A stretch of DNA of 6,638 bases. It comes from an uncultured Propioniciclava sp. Lineage in GTDB: Bacteria > Actinomycetota > Actinomycetes > Propionibacteriales > Propionibacteriaceae. The stretch spans positions 1-6,638 of the forward strand of contig CALMPQ010000325.1 in assembly GCA_937872005.1 (NCBI GenBank), written 5' to 3'. Position 1 is the first letter of the stretch; every line of letters starts with the position of its first letter. Shown here in pieces: positions 1-6,151 of the stretch. The translations under genes and the position numbers were made by a program. The notes beneath the pieces were generated by a model. The model did not search any database. It saw only the letters and a program-made list of their open reading frames with translations, and was not told the origin of the DNA.

Positions 1-243
1 GCCGTCGTGCTGTTCATCCTCGCGATCGGCTCGGTACGCGGCTTCGCGTTCACGCTCGGCCTGACGACGCTGATCGACATCGCGATCGTGTTCTGGTTCA
101 CCAAGCCGCTGGTCACGCTGCTCGGCCGCACCAAGTACTTCGGCGAGGGCCGCCGGTTCTCCGGCTTCGAGGCCGAGCACATGGGCGTCGAGCGTCGTTC
201 CCCGATCCGCCGCCTGCGTGCGGGCGCACCGAAGGAGGCGTGA
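1..243 (+). CDS. secD: Protein translocase subunit SecD, C-terminal end (partial at 5' edge)
   Basis: The last 80 codons of a protein that begins before the window. SecD is an RND-type membrane subunit that works with SecF and SecYEG and uses the proton gradient to help preproteins leave the translocon on the outer face of the membrane. What is visible is the end of one transmembrane helix (the [15 protein letters not shown] region), a final helix ([19 protein letters not shown]) and a basic cytoplasmic tail of about 40 residues (from GRTKYFGEG to the stop). The helix-loop-helix with [10 protein letters not shown] followed by a short polar tail is typical of actinobacterial SecD C-termini. 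The TGA stop shares one base with the secF ATG (TGATG), implying translational coupling. The identification rests on this short tail plus the adjacent secF; catalytic or periplasmic parts cannot be judged. Confidence 0.9.
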   Translation, partial: AVVLFILAIGSVRGFAFTLGLTTLIDIAIVFWFTKPLVTLLGRTKYFGEGRRFSGFEAEHMGVERRSPIRRLRAGAPKEA

Positions 244-1421
244 TGAGCGGTCAGACCAAGACGAGCCTGGCGCACAGGCTCTACACCGGCGAACTCAGCT
301 ACGACTTCATCGGCAACCGCAAGAAGTGGTACCTCGTCTCGCTGGCGATCGTGGTGATCTGCGTCCTCGGCATCGCCGTGCGCGGGCTGAACCTGTCGAT
401 CGACTTCACCGGCGGGTCGGAGTTCACGGTGCCGACCCAGGTCACCGCCACCACGATCGACGACTACCGCAACGCGGTGCAGGACGACAGCGGCCTGCCC
501 GACCTCGGCGAGGTCAAGGTCAACACCATCGGTGAGGGTCAGGTGCGCATCCAGGTGCGCGCCCTGAACGCCGAGGAGATCAACCACATGACCTCCTTCC
601 TCGCCGAGAGGGCGGGGCTGGAGACCACCGAGGTCACGAACAACCTCATCGGCCCGTACTGGGGGCAGCAGATCACCCAGCAGGGCCTGATCGCCCTCGT
701 GGTGTTCCTCGCGCTGGTCGCGCTCATGATCGCCGTCTACTTCCGCAACTGGAAGATGTCGGCGGCCGCGTTGATCGCGCTGATGCACGACCTGATCGTG
801 ACCGTCGGTGTGTACGCGATCCTGCAGTTCGCGTTCACCCCGGCGACCCTGATCGGTGTGCTGACCATCCTCGGCTACTCGCTGTACGACACGGTCGTCG
901 TGTTCGACAAGATCCGCGACAACACCCAGGAGATGACCAAGCAGAACCGCACGCTGGCCGCCGCGTCCAACCTCGCGGTGAACCAGGTGCTGGTGCGCTC
1001 GATCAACACCACGATCATCGGTGTCCTCCCCGTGGCGGCGCTGCTCGTCGCGGGCGTGTTCATCCTGGGCACCGGCCCGCTGAAGGACCTGGGCCTGGCG
1101 ATGTTCGTCGGCATGATCGCCGGCGCCTACTCGTCGCTCTTCCTCGCGGCGCCGATGTTCGTCCAGATGAAGGAGCGCGAGCCCGAGATCGCCGCCCACA
1201 CCAAGCGCGTGACCAAGCGGGCGGCCGCCAAGAAGGACCAGCCCGAGGCCGCGGCGTCCGAGTCGCGGGTGGGTGTCACGGCGGGCGCGCCCCTGCTCTC
1301 CACGACGGAAGCCCCCCTCGTCGACCCCGCGACGCTCGGTGCGGTGCGCGGTGAGGACCTCCGCGCCCGGCAACAGCCCCGGCACTCGTCCCGGGCGGAC
1401 CGCAGGAAGGATGGCCGGTGA
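243..1421 (+). CDS. secF: Protein translocase subunit SecF
   Basis: 392-residue SecF, the partner of SecD in the Sec-associated proton-driven export complex. TM1 lies at about residues 29-47 and is followed by the family motif DFTGG (D54-G58) at the start of the extracytoplasmic P1 domain (about 50-140). Five further helices follow between about residues 148 and 308. The YSLYDTVVVFDKIRDN segment, with D216 and D222, is the conserved TM4 region tied to proton coupling in the family. The ATG at 243 was chosen over the in-frame GTG at 240 because GAAGGAGG at 231-238 leaves four bases to the ATG and only one to the GTG. After the last helix comes a hydrophilic, Ala/Arg/Pro-rich cytoplasmic tail of about 80 residues (about 310-392), longer than in E. 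coli SecF but common in actinobacteria. It overlaps apt by four bases. Confidence 0.97.
   Translation: MSGQTKTSLAHRLYTGELSYDFIGNRKKWYLVSLAIVVICVLGIAVRGLNLSIDFTGGSEFTVPTQVTATTIDDYRNAVQDDSGLPDLGEVKVNTIGEGQVRIQVRALNAEEINHMTSFLAERAGLETTEVTNNLIGPYWGQQITQQGLIALVVFLALVALMIAVYFRNWKMSAAALIALMHDLIVTVGVYAILQFAFTPATLIGVLTILGYSLYDTVVVFDKIRDNTQEMTKQNRTLAAASNLAVNQVLVRSINTTIIGVLPVAALLVAGVFILGTGPLKDLGLAMFVGMIAGAYSSLFLAAPMFVQMKEREPEIAAHTKRVTKRAAAKKDQPEAAASESRVGVTAGAPLLSTTEAPLVDPATLGAVRGEDLRARQQPRHSSRADRRKDGR
1404..1410 (+). promoter_or_regulatory. Shine-Dalgarno site of apt
   Basis: AGGAAGG sits seven bases before the GTG at 1418, inside the last codons of secF. It supports the GTG start and therefore the four-base overlap of the two genes. 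Confidence 0.7.
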
Positions 1422-1951
1422 ACGCCAACCAGGAACTGATCCTCAGCCTGATCCGCGACGTCCCCGACTGGCCGAAGGAGGGGGTGGTGTTCAAGGACAT
1501 CACCCCGCTGCTGGCCAGCGCCCGGGGGTTCGAGGCGGCGGTCGACGAGCTCGTCTCCCTCGCCCCGGGGCCGATCGACATCGTCGTGGGCATGGAGGCG
1601 CGCGGGTTCATCTTCGCGGCGCCGGTCGCGCTCAAGCTGGGCGCCGGCTTCGTTCCGGTCCGCAAGCCCGGCAAGCTGCCGGGCCGGGTCGATGAGCAGA
1701 GCTTCGCCCTGGAGTACGGCCATGAGACCCTGACGATCCACACCGACGCCCTGTGGCCCGGCGCGCGCGTCATGGTCATCGACGACGTGCTGGCCACCGG
1801 CGGCACGGTCGGCGCCACGGCTGCGCTGATCAAGCGTCAGGGCGCCGAGCTCGTGCACGTGGCCGTGCTGATGGAGCTCGGCTTCCTCGATGGTCGCGCC
1901 AAGCTGACCGAACTGGGCGCAGACACCCTCTCGGCCGTCGTCACGGTGTAA
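1418..1951 (+). CDS. apt: Adenine phosphoribosyltransferase
   Basis: 177-residue purine salvage enzyme converting adenine and PRPP to AMP and pyrophosphate in the cytosol; about 170-180 residues is usual for the family. The PRPP-binding signature VIDDVLATGGT is present, with the acidic pair D122-D123 and the A126-T130 loop. Other family markers are the N-terminal FKDITPLL, the GMEARGFIF block (about 58-66) and the flexible-loop RKPGKLPG (about 84-91). The GTG start at 1418 is preceded by AGGAAGG at 1404-1410 with seven bases of spacing. It overlaps the secF stop in a GTGA arrangement, so reinitiation after secF is likely. The stop TAA is followed by CCG and then the channel ATG in the same reading frame. 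No key residue looks missing. Confidence 0.97.
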   Translation: MNANQELILSLIRDVPDWPKEGVVFKDITPLLASARGFEAAVDELVSLAPGPIDIVVGMEARGFIFAAPVALKLGAGFVPVRKPGKLPGRVDEQSFALEYGHETLTIHTDALWPGARVMVIDDVLATGGTVGATAALIKRQGAELVHVAVLMELGFLDGRAKLTELGADTLSAVVTV

Positions 1952-1954
1952 CCG

Positions 1955-3019
1955 ATGGCCGAGAGGTCACAGCGCTCGCTGTGGGGCTACCAGGCCCTGG
2001 TCAGCCTCCCCACGGTCGCCGCGGACCCGTTCCGCGAGCTCGTCCGGCGTGCCCTGCTGGCGGTCGGGATCGTGCTGCTCAACACGATGATCGTCTGGCT
2101 CGATCACGAGAGCTATGCCGACAACGTCAACGGCGACGGCGTCAGCTTCATCGACGCCCTCTACTACGCCACGGTCACGGTCACCACGACCGGCTACGGC
2201 GACATCACCCCCGTCTCCGACCACGCGCGGCTGCTCAACGCCCTGCTCGTCACGCCGCTGCGCATCGCGTTCCTGATCCTGTTGGTCGGCACCACCCTCG
2301 AGGTGCTCGCCAACGAGGGCCGCCGCGCCATGGTCGACACCCGTTGGAGGAAGAAGATGCGCAACCACACCGTCGTCCTGGGTTACGGGACCATGGGGCG
2401 CAGCGCCCTGAACACCCTGCTGCGCAACGGCGCCGAGGCCGACCGGATCGTCGTCGTCGACGACAGCCAGGCCTCCGTCGACGAGGCCAACCGCAACGGG
2501 CTGGCCGCGTTCCTCGGCGACGCCACGTCCCGCGACCTCCTGCGCCGGGCCGAGGTGCCCAAGGCCAAGCACATCGTCATCACGGTCAACCGCGACGACA
2601 CGGCGATCCTCGCCACCCTGACCGCGCGCCAGCTCAACCCGCACGCCCACATCGTCGCGGCCGTACGTGCCGCCGACAATGTCTCGCTGCTGCGCCAGTC
2701 GGGCGCCGACGGCGTCATCACGTCCTCGGACGCCGTGGGTCGCCTCGTCGGCCTGTCGGCCGTCAGTCCTGACCTCGGGGCCACCATGGAGGACCTGCTG
2801 TCGTACGGGGAGGGCCTCGACATCGCCCAGCGGCTGGTCGCCCCCGACGAGGTCGGCCACAGCACCCAGGAGATCGTGGGGGAGCGCGTCCTCGGCGTCG
2901 TGCGCGGCGGGCTGTTGCGCCGCTTCTTCGACCCGAGCGTGGCGACGCTCAAGACCGGTGACGAGCTCGTCGTGGTGCGGCCGAGCCGCAAGCCGCGTCC
3001 GCGTCCGCATGCCGACTAG
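1955..3019 (+). CDS. Two-TM potassium channel with cytosolic RCK (TrkA-N/TrkA-C) module
   Basis: 354-residue K+ channel subunit, expected to act as a tetramer in the cytoplasmic membrane with ligand-gated RCK domains inside the cell. TM1 is at about residues 33-49. The pore helix leads to the selectivity filter TTTGYGD (G80-Y81-G82, D83). TM2 is at about 93-118, followed by the basic stretch RWRKK (130-134). The RCK N-lobe begins at about residue 136 with the Rossmann motif GYGTMG (G143, G145, G148), an acidic end of beta-2 (D169/D170) and the LGDATS turn (187-192). A TrkA-C-like lobe ends in LKTGDELVVV (about residues 331-340). No Shine-Dalgarno is visible before the ATG at 1955, three bases after the apt stop, so expression probably depends on reinitiation. 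A strong internal ribosome site before Met135 may give a soluble RCK product. The architecture is that of MthK/Kch. The ligand and conduction direction cannot be read from the sequence. Confidence 0.93.
   Translation: MAERSQRSLWGYQALVSLPTVAADPFRELVRRALLAVGIVLLNTMIVWLDHESYADNVNGDGVSFIDALYYATVTVTTTGYGDITPVSDHARLLNALLVTPLRIAFLILLVGTTLEVLANEGRRAMVDTRWRKKMRNHTVVLGYGTMGRSALNTLLRNGAEADRIVVVDDSQASVDEANRNGLAAFLGDATSRDLLRRAEVPKAKHIVITVNRDDTAILATLTARQLNPHAHIVAAVRAADNVSLLRQSGADGVITSSDAVGRLVGLSAVSPDLGATMEDLLSYGEGLDIAQRLVAPDEVGHSTQEIVGERVLGVVRGGLLRRFFDPSVATLKTGDELVVVRPSRKPRPRPHAD
2346..2350 (+). promoter_or_regulatory. Internal Shine-Dalgarno before Met135 of the channel gene
   Basis: GGAGG (within TTGGAGGAAGAAG) lies six bases before an in-frame ATG at 2357. 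It is better than anything in front of the annotated start at 1955. The ATG falls at the first residue of the RCK domain. Confidence 0.55.
2357..3019 (+). other. Possible internal-start product: soluble RCK domain (220 residues)
   Basis: An in-frame ATG at 2357 (Met135 of the channel) would give a 220-residue protein beginning MRNHTVVLGYGTMG, that is, the complete RCK module with no membrane segment. MthK from Methanothermobacter is known to produce such a protein from an internal Met just after TM2, and the extra RCK subunits complete its gating ring. Here the position at the domain boundary and the well-spaced GGAGG are seen directly. That it is translated is inference. The alternative is that the SD match is a by-product of codons for W-R-K-K. 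Confidence 0.45.
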
Positions 3020-3035
3020 GCACGGGGGGCGGCGC

Positions 3036-3041
3036 TAGACT
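3036..3041 (+). promoter_or_regulatory. Candidate -10 box (TAGACT) for the rel gene
   Basis: TAGACT in the 54-base gap after the channel gene fits the actinobacterial TANNNT -10 pattern. A poor -35 match (CCGACT, 3013-3018) lies 17 bases upstream, over the channel stop codon. Transcription would begin near 3048-3049, leaving a leader of about 25 bases with the SD. It suggests rel has its own promoter besides readthrough from the secDF-apt transcript. Confidence 0.45.
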
Positions 3042-3057
3042 CGTCCCACTGAACGCT

Positions 3058-3065
3058 GGGGGAGG
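3058..3065 (+). promoter_or_regulatory. Shine-Dalgarno site deciding the rel start
   Basis: GGGGGAGG ends eight bases before the GTG at 3074. An upstream in-frame GTG at 3065 overlaps the site itself, so it is an unlikely start. Confidence 0.75.
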
Positions 3066-3073
3066 TGGCAACC

Positions 3074-5386
3074 GTGAGTGAGGCGTCCAACCAGGCTGCC
3101 GACACGCAGGAGTACTACCCCCGCGTGCCCGCGGTTCCGGACGCCCCGGCGCCCGTCCCGGCATTGCCGGACCAGCCGCGCCGCAGCGTGCGCCGGATGC
3201 TGGCGCTGCTGGGATCGCAGAAGCCCTCCACCTCGGCGGCGCTGGACCCGCTGTTCGCGGCGATGCGGCAGCACCACGCCAAGGTCGACACGGCGGTGAT
3301 CGAGCGGGCCTACCGCACGGCCGAGCACTACCACGACGGGCAGACCCGCAAGAGTGGTGACTCCTACATCACCCACCCGCTGGCCGTGGCGACGATCCTG
3401 GCCGGCCTGGGGCTCACCGAGCCGACCATCTGTGCCGCGCTGCTGCACGACACGGTCGAGGACACGGGCTACACCCTCGCGCAGCTGACGGCCGACTTCG
3501 GTGAGGAAGTCGCGACGATGGTCGACGGCGTCACCAAGCTCGACAAGATGGTCTACGGCGAGTCGGCCAAGGCCGAGACGATCCGCAAGATGGTCGTGGC
3601 GATGGCCCGCGACATCCGCGTGCTGGTGATCAAGCTGGGCGACCGGCTGCACAACATGCGCACGATCACCTCGCTGCGCCAGGACAAGCAGATTCGCATC
3701 GCCCGCGACACCCTCGAGATCTACGCGCCCCTGGCCCACCGCCTGGGCATGAACGCGATCAAGTGGGAGCTGGAGGACCTGTCCTTCTCGGTGCTCGAGC
3801 CGAAGATCTACTCCGAGATCGTGAAGCTCGTCGCCGAGCGGGCACCCCTGCGCGACCAGTACCTGGGCACCGTCGTCAACCAGGTCAAGGACGACCTGGC
3901 CGAGAACAAGATCAAGGCGACCGTCTACGGCCGGCCCAAGCACTACTACTCGATCTACCAGAAGATGATGGTCCGCGGTCGGGACTTCTACGACATCTAC
4001 GACCTCGTCGGCCTGCGCATCCTCGTCGACACCAAACGCGAGTGCTATGACGTGCTCGGCGTCCTCCACGCCCGGTGGCGGCCGCTGCCGGGGCGGTTCA
4101 AGGACTACATCGCGATGCCGAAGTTCAACCTGTACCAGTCGTTGCACACGACGGTGCTGGGGCCGGGCGGCAAGCCGGTGGAACTGCAGATCCGCACCCA
4201 CGACATGCACCGGCAGGCCGAGTTCGGCGTGGCCGCGCACTGGCGGTACAAGGAGGGGCGCAGCGCCGGGGACCAGATCAACTGGGTGCAGTCGATCTCG
4301 GAGTGGCAGAAGGAGACCGAGGACTCCGGCGAGTTCCTCGACACCTTCACCGAGGAGATCGCCAAGAACGAGGTCTTCGTCTTCTCGCCGAAGGGCGACG
4401 TCATCTCACTGCCCGCCGGGTCGACGCCGGTCGACTTCGCCTACGCGATCCACACCGAGGTCGGCCACCGCTGCATCGGCGCCCGCGTCAACGGCAAGCT
4501 CGTGCCCCTGGACTCGACGCTCGAGATGGGCATGAGCGTCGACATCATCACGTCGAAGGCGCAGAACGCGGGCCCCAGCCGCGACTGGCTGAGCTTCGTC
4601 AAGACGCCGCGGGCACGGTCGAAGATCCGGCAGCACTTCACGCGCGAGCGCCGCGACGAGGCGATCGAGCAGGGCAAGGAGATGCTGGCCAAGCAGATGC
4701 GGCGGGCCTCGATCGCCCAGCGGCTGCTGACGCCCGAGGTGCTGGCCGGGCTGGTGCAGCACTTCCACGTCTCCGACGTGACCAGCCTGTTCGCGGCGAT
4801 CGGCGAGGGCTCGGTCGGGCCGCAGGCGGTCGTCCACCAAATCGTCGAGCAGGTGGGGGGCGGCGAGGCGGCGGCCGAGGCGTCCCTCGTCGACGAGGCG
4901 CTGCTGGTGCGGCCGATGCGGAAGCTCCCGCGCGACCACTCGGGCGTCGTCGTCGACGGCGACCCCGACATGTACACCAAGCTGGCCAAGTGCTGCCTGC
5001 CGGTGCCGGGTGACAGGATCCTGGGCTTCGTCACGCGCAGCGAGGGCATCTCGGTGCACCGCGAGGACTGCACGAACGTCGGCTCGCTCAAGCGTTACCC
5101 CGAGCGGCTGGTCCCGGTGTCGTGGTCGCCGACCGCCGACGCGGCGTTCCTCGTCGCGGTGCAGCTCGAGGGCATCGACCGCGGCGGCATGCTCGGCGAT
5201 GTCACCCGCGTGCTGACCGACCTGCACATGAGCATCGTCTCGGTGTCGGCGAACGCGTCGAAGGACCACGTGTTCACCATGCGCCTGACCTTCCAGACGC
5301 CCGACCCGCGGCACCTCGACATGGTGCTGCGCAGCCTGCAGCGGGTTCCGGGCGTGTACGAGGTCAGTCGCGTCAAGCCGGGTTGA
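3074..5386 (+). CDS. relA: Bifunctional (p)ppGpp synthetase/hydrolase, RelA/SpoT (Rel) family
   Basis: 770-residue stringent-response enzyme. It makes (p)ppGpp from ATP and GDP/GTP on ribosomes holding uncharged tRNA, and also hydrolyses it. After a Pro-rich N-terminus (about 1-60) comes the HD hydrolase domain, with H101, the HDTVED motif (H125, D126, E129, D130) and D190 in LGDRLHNM, all intact. The synthetase domain has GRPKH (286-290), D310, the RFKD motif (341-344; the RXKD form of bifunctional Rel, not the EXDD of monofunctional RelA) and E370. The C-terminal regulatory half has a TGS domain (433-495), a helical region, a zinc-finger/CC region (C640, C641, C666) and an ACT domain (about 690-768). 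The start at GTG 3074 is set by the SD. The length is near the usual 750-850. The gene symbol is often rel or relA in actinobacteria. Both activities are predicted from the motifs. Confidence 0.97.
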   Translation: MSEASNQAADTQEYYPRVPAVPDAPAPVPALPDQPRRSVRRMLALLGSQKPSTSAALDPLFAAMRQHHAKVDTAVIERAYRTAEHYHDGQTRKSGDSYITHPLAVATILAGLGLTEPTICAALLHDTVEDTGYTLAQLTADFGEEVATMVDGVTKLDKMVYGESAKAETIRKMVVAMARDIRVLVIKLGDRLHNMRTITSLRQDKQIRIARDTLEIYAPLAHRLGMNAIKWELEDLSFSVLEPKIYSEIVKLVAERAPLRDQYLGTVVNQVKDDLAENKIKATVYGRPKHYYSIYQKMMVRGRDFYDIYDLVGLRILVDTKRECYDVLGVLHARWRPLPGRFKDYIAMPKFNLYQSLHTTVLGPGGKPVELQIRTHDMHRQAEFGVAAHWRYKEGRSAGDQINWVQSISEWQKETEDSGEFLDTFTEEIAKNEVFVFSPKGDVISLPAGSTPVDFAYAIHTEVGHRCIGARVNGKLVPLDSTLEMGMSVDIITSKAQNAGPSRDWLSFVKTPRARSKIRQHFTRERRDEAIEQGKEMLAKQMRRASIAQRLLTPEVLAGLVQHFHVSDVTSLFAAIGEGSVGPQAVVHQIVEQVGGGEAAAEASLVDEALLVRPMRKLPRDHSGVVVDGDPDMYTKLAKCCLPVPGDRILGFVTRSEGISVHREDCTNVGSLKRYPERLVPVSWSPTADAAFLVAVQLEGIDRGGMLGDVTRVLTDLHMSIVSVSANASKDHVFTMRLTFQTPDPRHLDMVLRSLQRVPGVYEVSRVKPG

Positions 5387-5581
5387 TCAACGGATCATGG
5401 CGCTGGCCATGCCGGTGACGTAGGGCACCAGCCACAGGCCCCACACGCCGAGCGAGAAGCGGTGGAACACCTGGCGTGCCGTTTCGGAGCCCTTCCACAG
5501 CACCACGAGCGCCCACGCGAGGTGGATCGCCATCAGCACCAGCGCGAGGGCGCCGGTCACCGCCATCAGGGTCGTCAGCAC
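5387..5581 (-). CDS. HsmA/TIGR03987-like membrane protein, C-terminal half only (probable remnant)
   Basis: 64 residues from a GTG at 5581, predicted as two transmembrane segments (about 5-29 and 43-62). The pattern VTGALALVLMAIHLAWA (8-24), then FHRFSLGVWGLWLVPYVTGM (39-58), is what I recall as the C-terminal half of the HsmA/TIGR03987 family, normally about 120-130 residues with four helices. The N-terminal half is absent: reading upstream in frame gives only T, P, S, C and then a TGA at 5594-5596, and no membrane-like sequence appears in the other minus-strand frames. No Shine-Dalgarno precedes the GTG. It is convergent with rel with no gap: its stop and the rel stop form TGATCA. It is either a truncated pseudogene or a minimal two-TM derivative; I favour truncation. 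The cellular role of the family is not known to me. Confidence 0.55.
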   Translation of the reverse strand: MLTTLMAVTGALALVLMAIHLAWALVVLWKGSETARQVFHRFSLGVWGLWLVPYVTGMASAMIR

Positions 5582-5593
5582 GGTGGGGGAGCA

Positions 5594-5629
5594 TCAACCG
5601 TTCGGTTGACCGCGGTGGAACCGTCCGGG
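5594..5629. promoter_or_regulatory. Operator-like cluster of ACCG/CGGT dyads
   Basis: A perfect inverted repeat TCAACCG-TT-CGGTTGA occupies 5594-5609. The palindrome ACCGCGGT follows at 5609-5616, and an imperfect dyad ACCG-TC-CGGG at 5620-5629. The ACCG units start at 5597, 5609 and 5620, roughly one helical turn apart. The cluster lies between the minus-strand HsmA-like ORF and the plus-strand DUF2871 gene and contains a TTGACC (5606-5611) that could be a -35 element. ACCG-nn-CGGT dyads are typical of TetR-type operators. The regulator is not in the window. Confidence 0.5.
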
Positions 5630-5655
5630 CGATGGCTGGGGCTGCGTTGCCCGGT

Positions 5656-5665
5656 GGAGTGGAGG
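5656..5665 (+). promoter_or_regulatory. Ribosome binding region of the DUF2871 gene
   Basis: GGAG at 5656-5659 lies eight bases from the ATG at 5668, and a second GGAGG at 5661-5665 only two. The first is the better spaced. Together they favour the 5668 start over upstream in-frame candidates. Confidence 0.55.
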
Positions 5666-5667
5666 CC

Positions 5668-6126
5668 ATGACCACGACCGTTGACACTCCCGTCCGCCGC
5701 GCCGCGAGCGCCGTCGAGCACCGCCTCGGCCTGGCCGCCGGTGCCTACGCCGGGCTCGGCCTGCTCGCCGGCCTCTTCTACCGGACCCTGACCCACTCCC
5801 GGGACTTCACGGGGGCGACCACCCTCTCGCTGGGCCACACGCACTTCCTCGCCCTCGGCATGCTCGTCATGCTGCTGGTGCTCGTCCTGGAGCGCCTGTT
5901 CGGCCTGTCGGAGCACAAGGCGTTCCGCTGGTTCGAGCCGCTGTACCACGTCGGGTTGCTCGTCACCGCGGGCTCGCTCATCGTGCGCGGCACCCTGCAG
6001 GTGGTCGCGACGAACCCGACGTCCATGGCCTTCGCCGGCATCGCCGGTCTGGGGCACATCCTGCTCACCGTCGCGTTCGTGATGCTGTTCCTGGCGTTGC
6101 GGTCGGCCCTGCGTCCGGCACGCTGA
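5668..6126 (+). CDS. DUF2871 family four-TM membrane protein
   Basis: 152 residues with four predicted transmembrane helices at about 20-37, 56-74, 92-113 and 121-144. The order AxxGLxAGxFYR (26-39), LGHTH (55-59), PLYHVGL (91-97), RGTLQV (107-112) and GIAGLGH (124-130) fits what I recall of the DUF2871 family, whose function is unknown. Histidines H57, H59, H94 and H130 lie in or at the ends of the helices and could bind a metal or heme; that is speculation. The start was set at 5668 because the family-like sequence begins soon after and GGAG-type sites precede it. The reading frame is open back to 5476, but that extension is polar, overlaps the opposite-strand ORF and does not look like protein. 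The upstream dyad cluster suggests repressor control. A sensor-like gene follows 25 bases downstream. Confidence 0.8.
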   Translation: MTTTVDTPVRRAASAVEHRLGLAAGAYAGLGLLAGLFYRTLTHSRDFTGATTLSLGHTHFLALGMLVMLLVLVLERLFGLSEHKAFRWFEPLYHVGLLVTAGSLIVRGTLQVVATNPTSMAFAGIAGLGHILLTVAFVMLFLALRSALRPAR

Positions 6127-6138
6127 GGAGCGTGGCGC

Positions 6139-6144
6139 TAGCGT
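6139..6144 (+). promoter_or_regulatory. Candidate -10 box (TAGCGT) of a leaderless transcript
   Basis: TAGCGT ends seven bases before the ATG at 6152, so transcription would begin at or next to the start codon. There is no Shine-Dalgarno at a usable distance (GAGGAG at 6125-6130 is 21 bases away). A weak -35 (CCGGCA, 6115-6120) lies 18 bases upstream. Leaderless mRNAs are common in actinobacteria. Confidence 0.5.
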
Positions 6145-6151
6145 GGCCCCG

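Noticed and set aside
1474..1491. GAAGGAGG followed by GTG codons inside apt as an internal start
   Set aside because: It encodes the conserved PKEGVVFKDIT block, so the SD match is explained by coding; starting there would remove a conserved N-terminus.
2123..2142. NVNGDG (residues 57-62) in the channel turret as an EF-hand-like Ca2+ site
   Set aside because: Only the first half of the loop pattern fits; position 12 is Ala rather than Glu, and similar turret sequences occur in related actinobacterial channels.
3065..3073. Rel start at GTG 3065
   Set aside because: The codon overlaps the GGGGGAGG site itself; GTG 3074 has a normal eight-base spacing.
3035..4240. Long minus-strand open frame opposite rel (401 codons), and similar ones at 1967-3010, 1127-1858 and 4406-5314
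   Set aside because: They lie opposite strongly recognised genes, have low-complexity Arg/Asp/Val/His-rich products and no family pattern; these are the usual GC-rich shadow frames.
5476..5667. N-terminal extension of the DUF2871 protein back to 5476
   Set aside because: The extension is Arg/Ser/Pro-rich, overlaps the opposite ORF and the dyad cluster, and lacks family resemblance; ATG 5668 has nearby GGAG sites. ATG 5632 is possible but has no clear SD.
5373..5687. Minus-strand 104-codon frame overlapping the HsmA-like ORF
   Set aside because: Its product has no membrane or family pattern and is polar, Arg/Pro-rich; the HsmA-like frame explains the region better.
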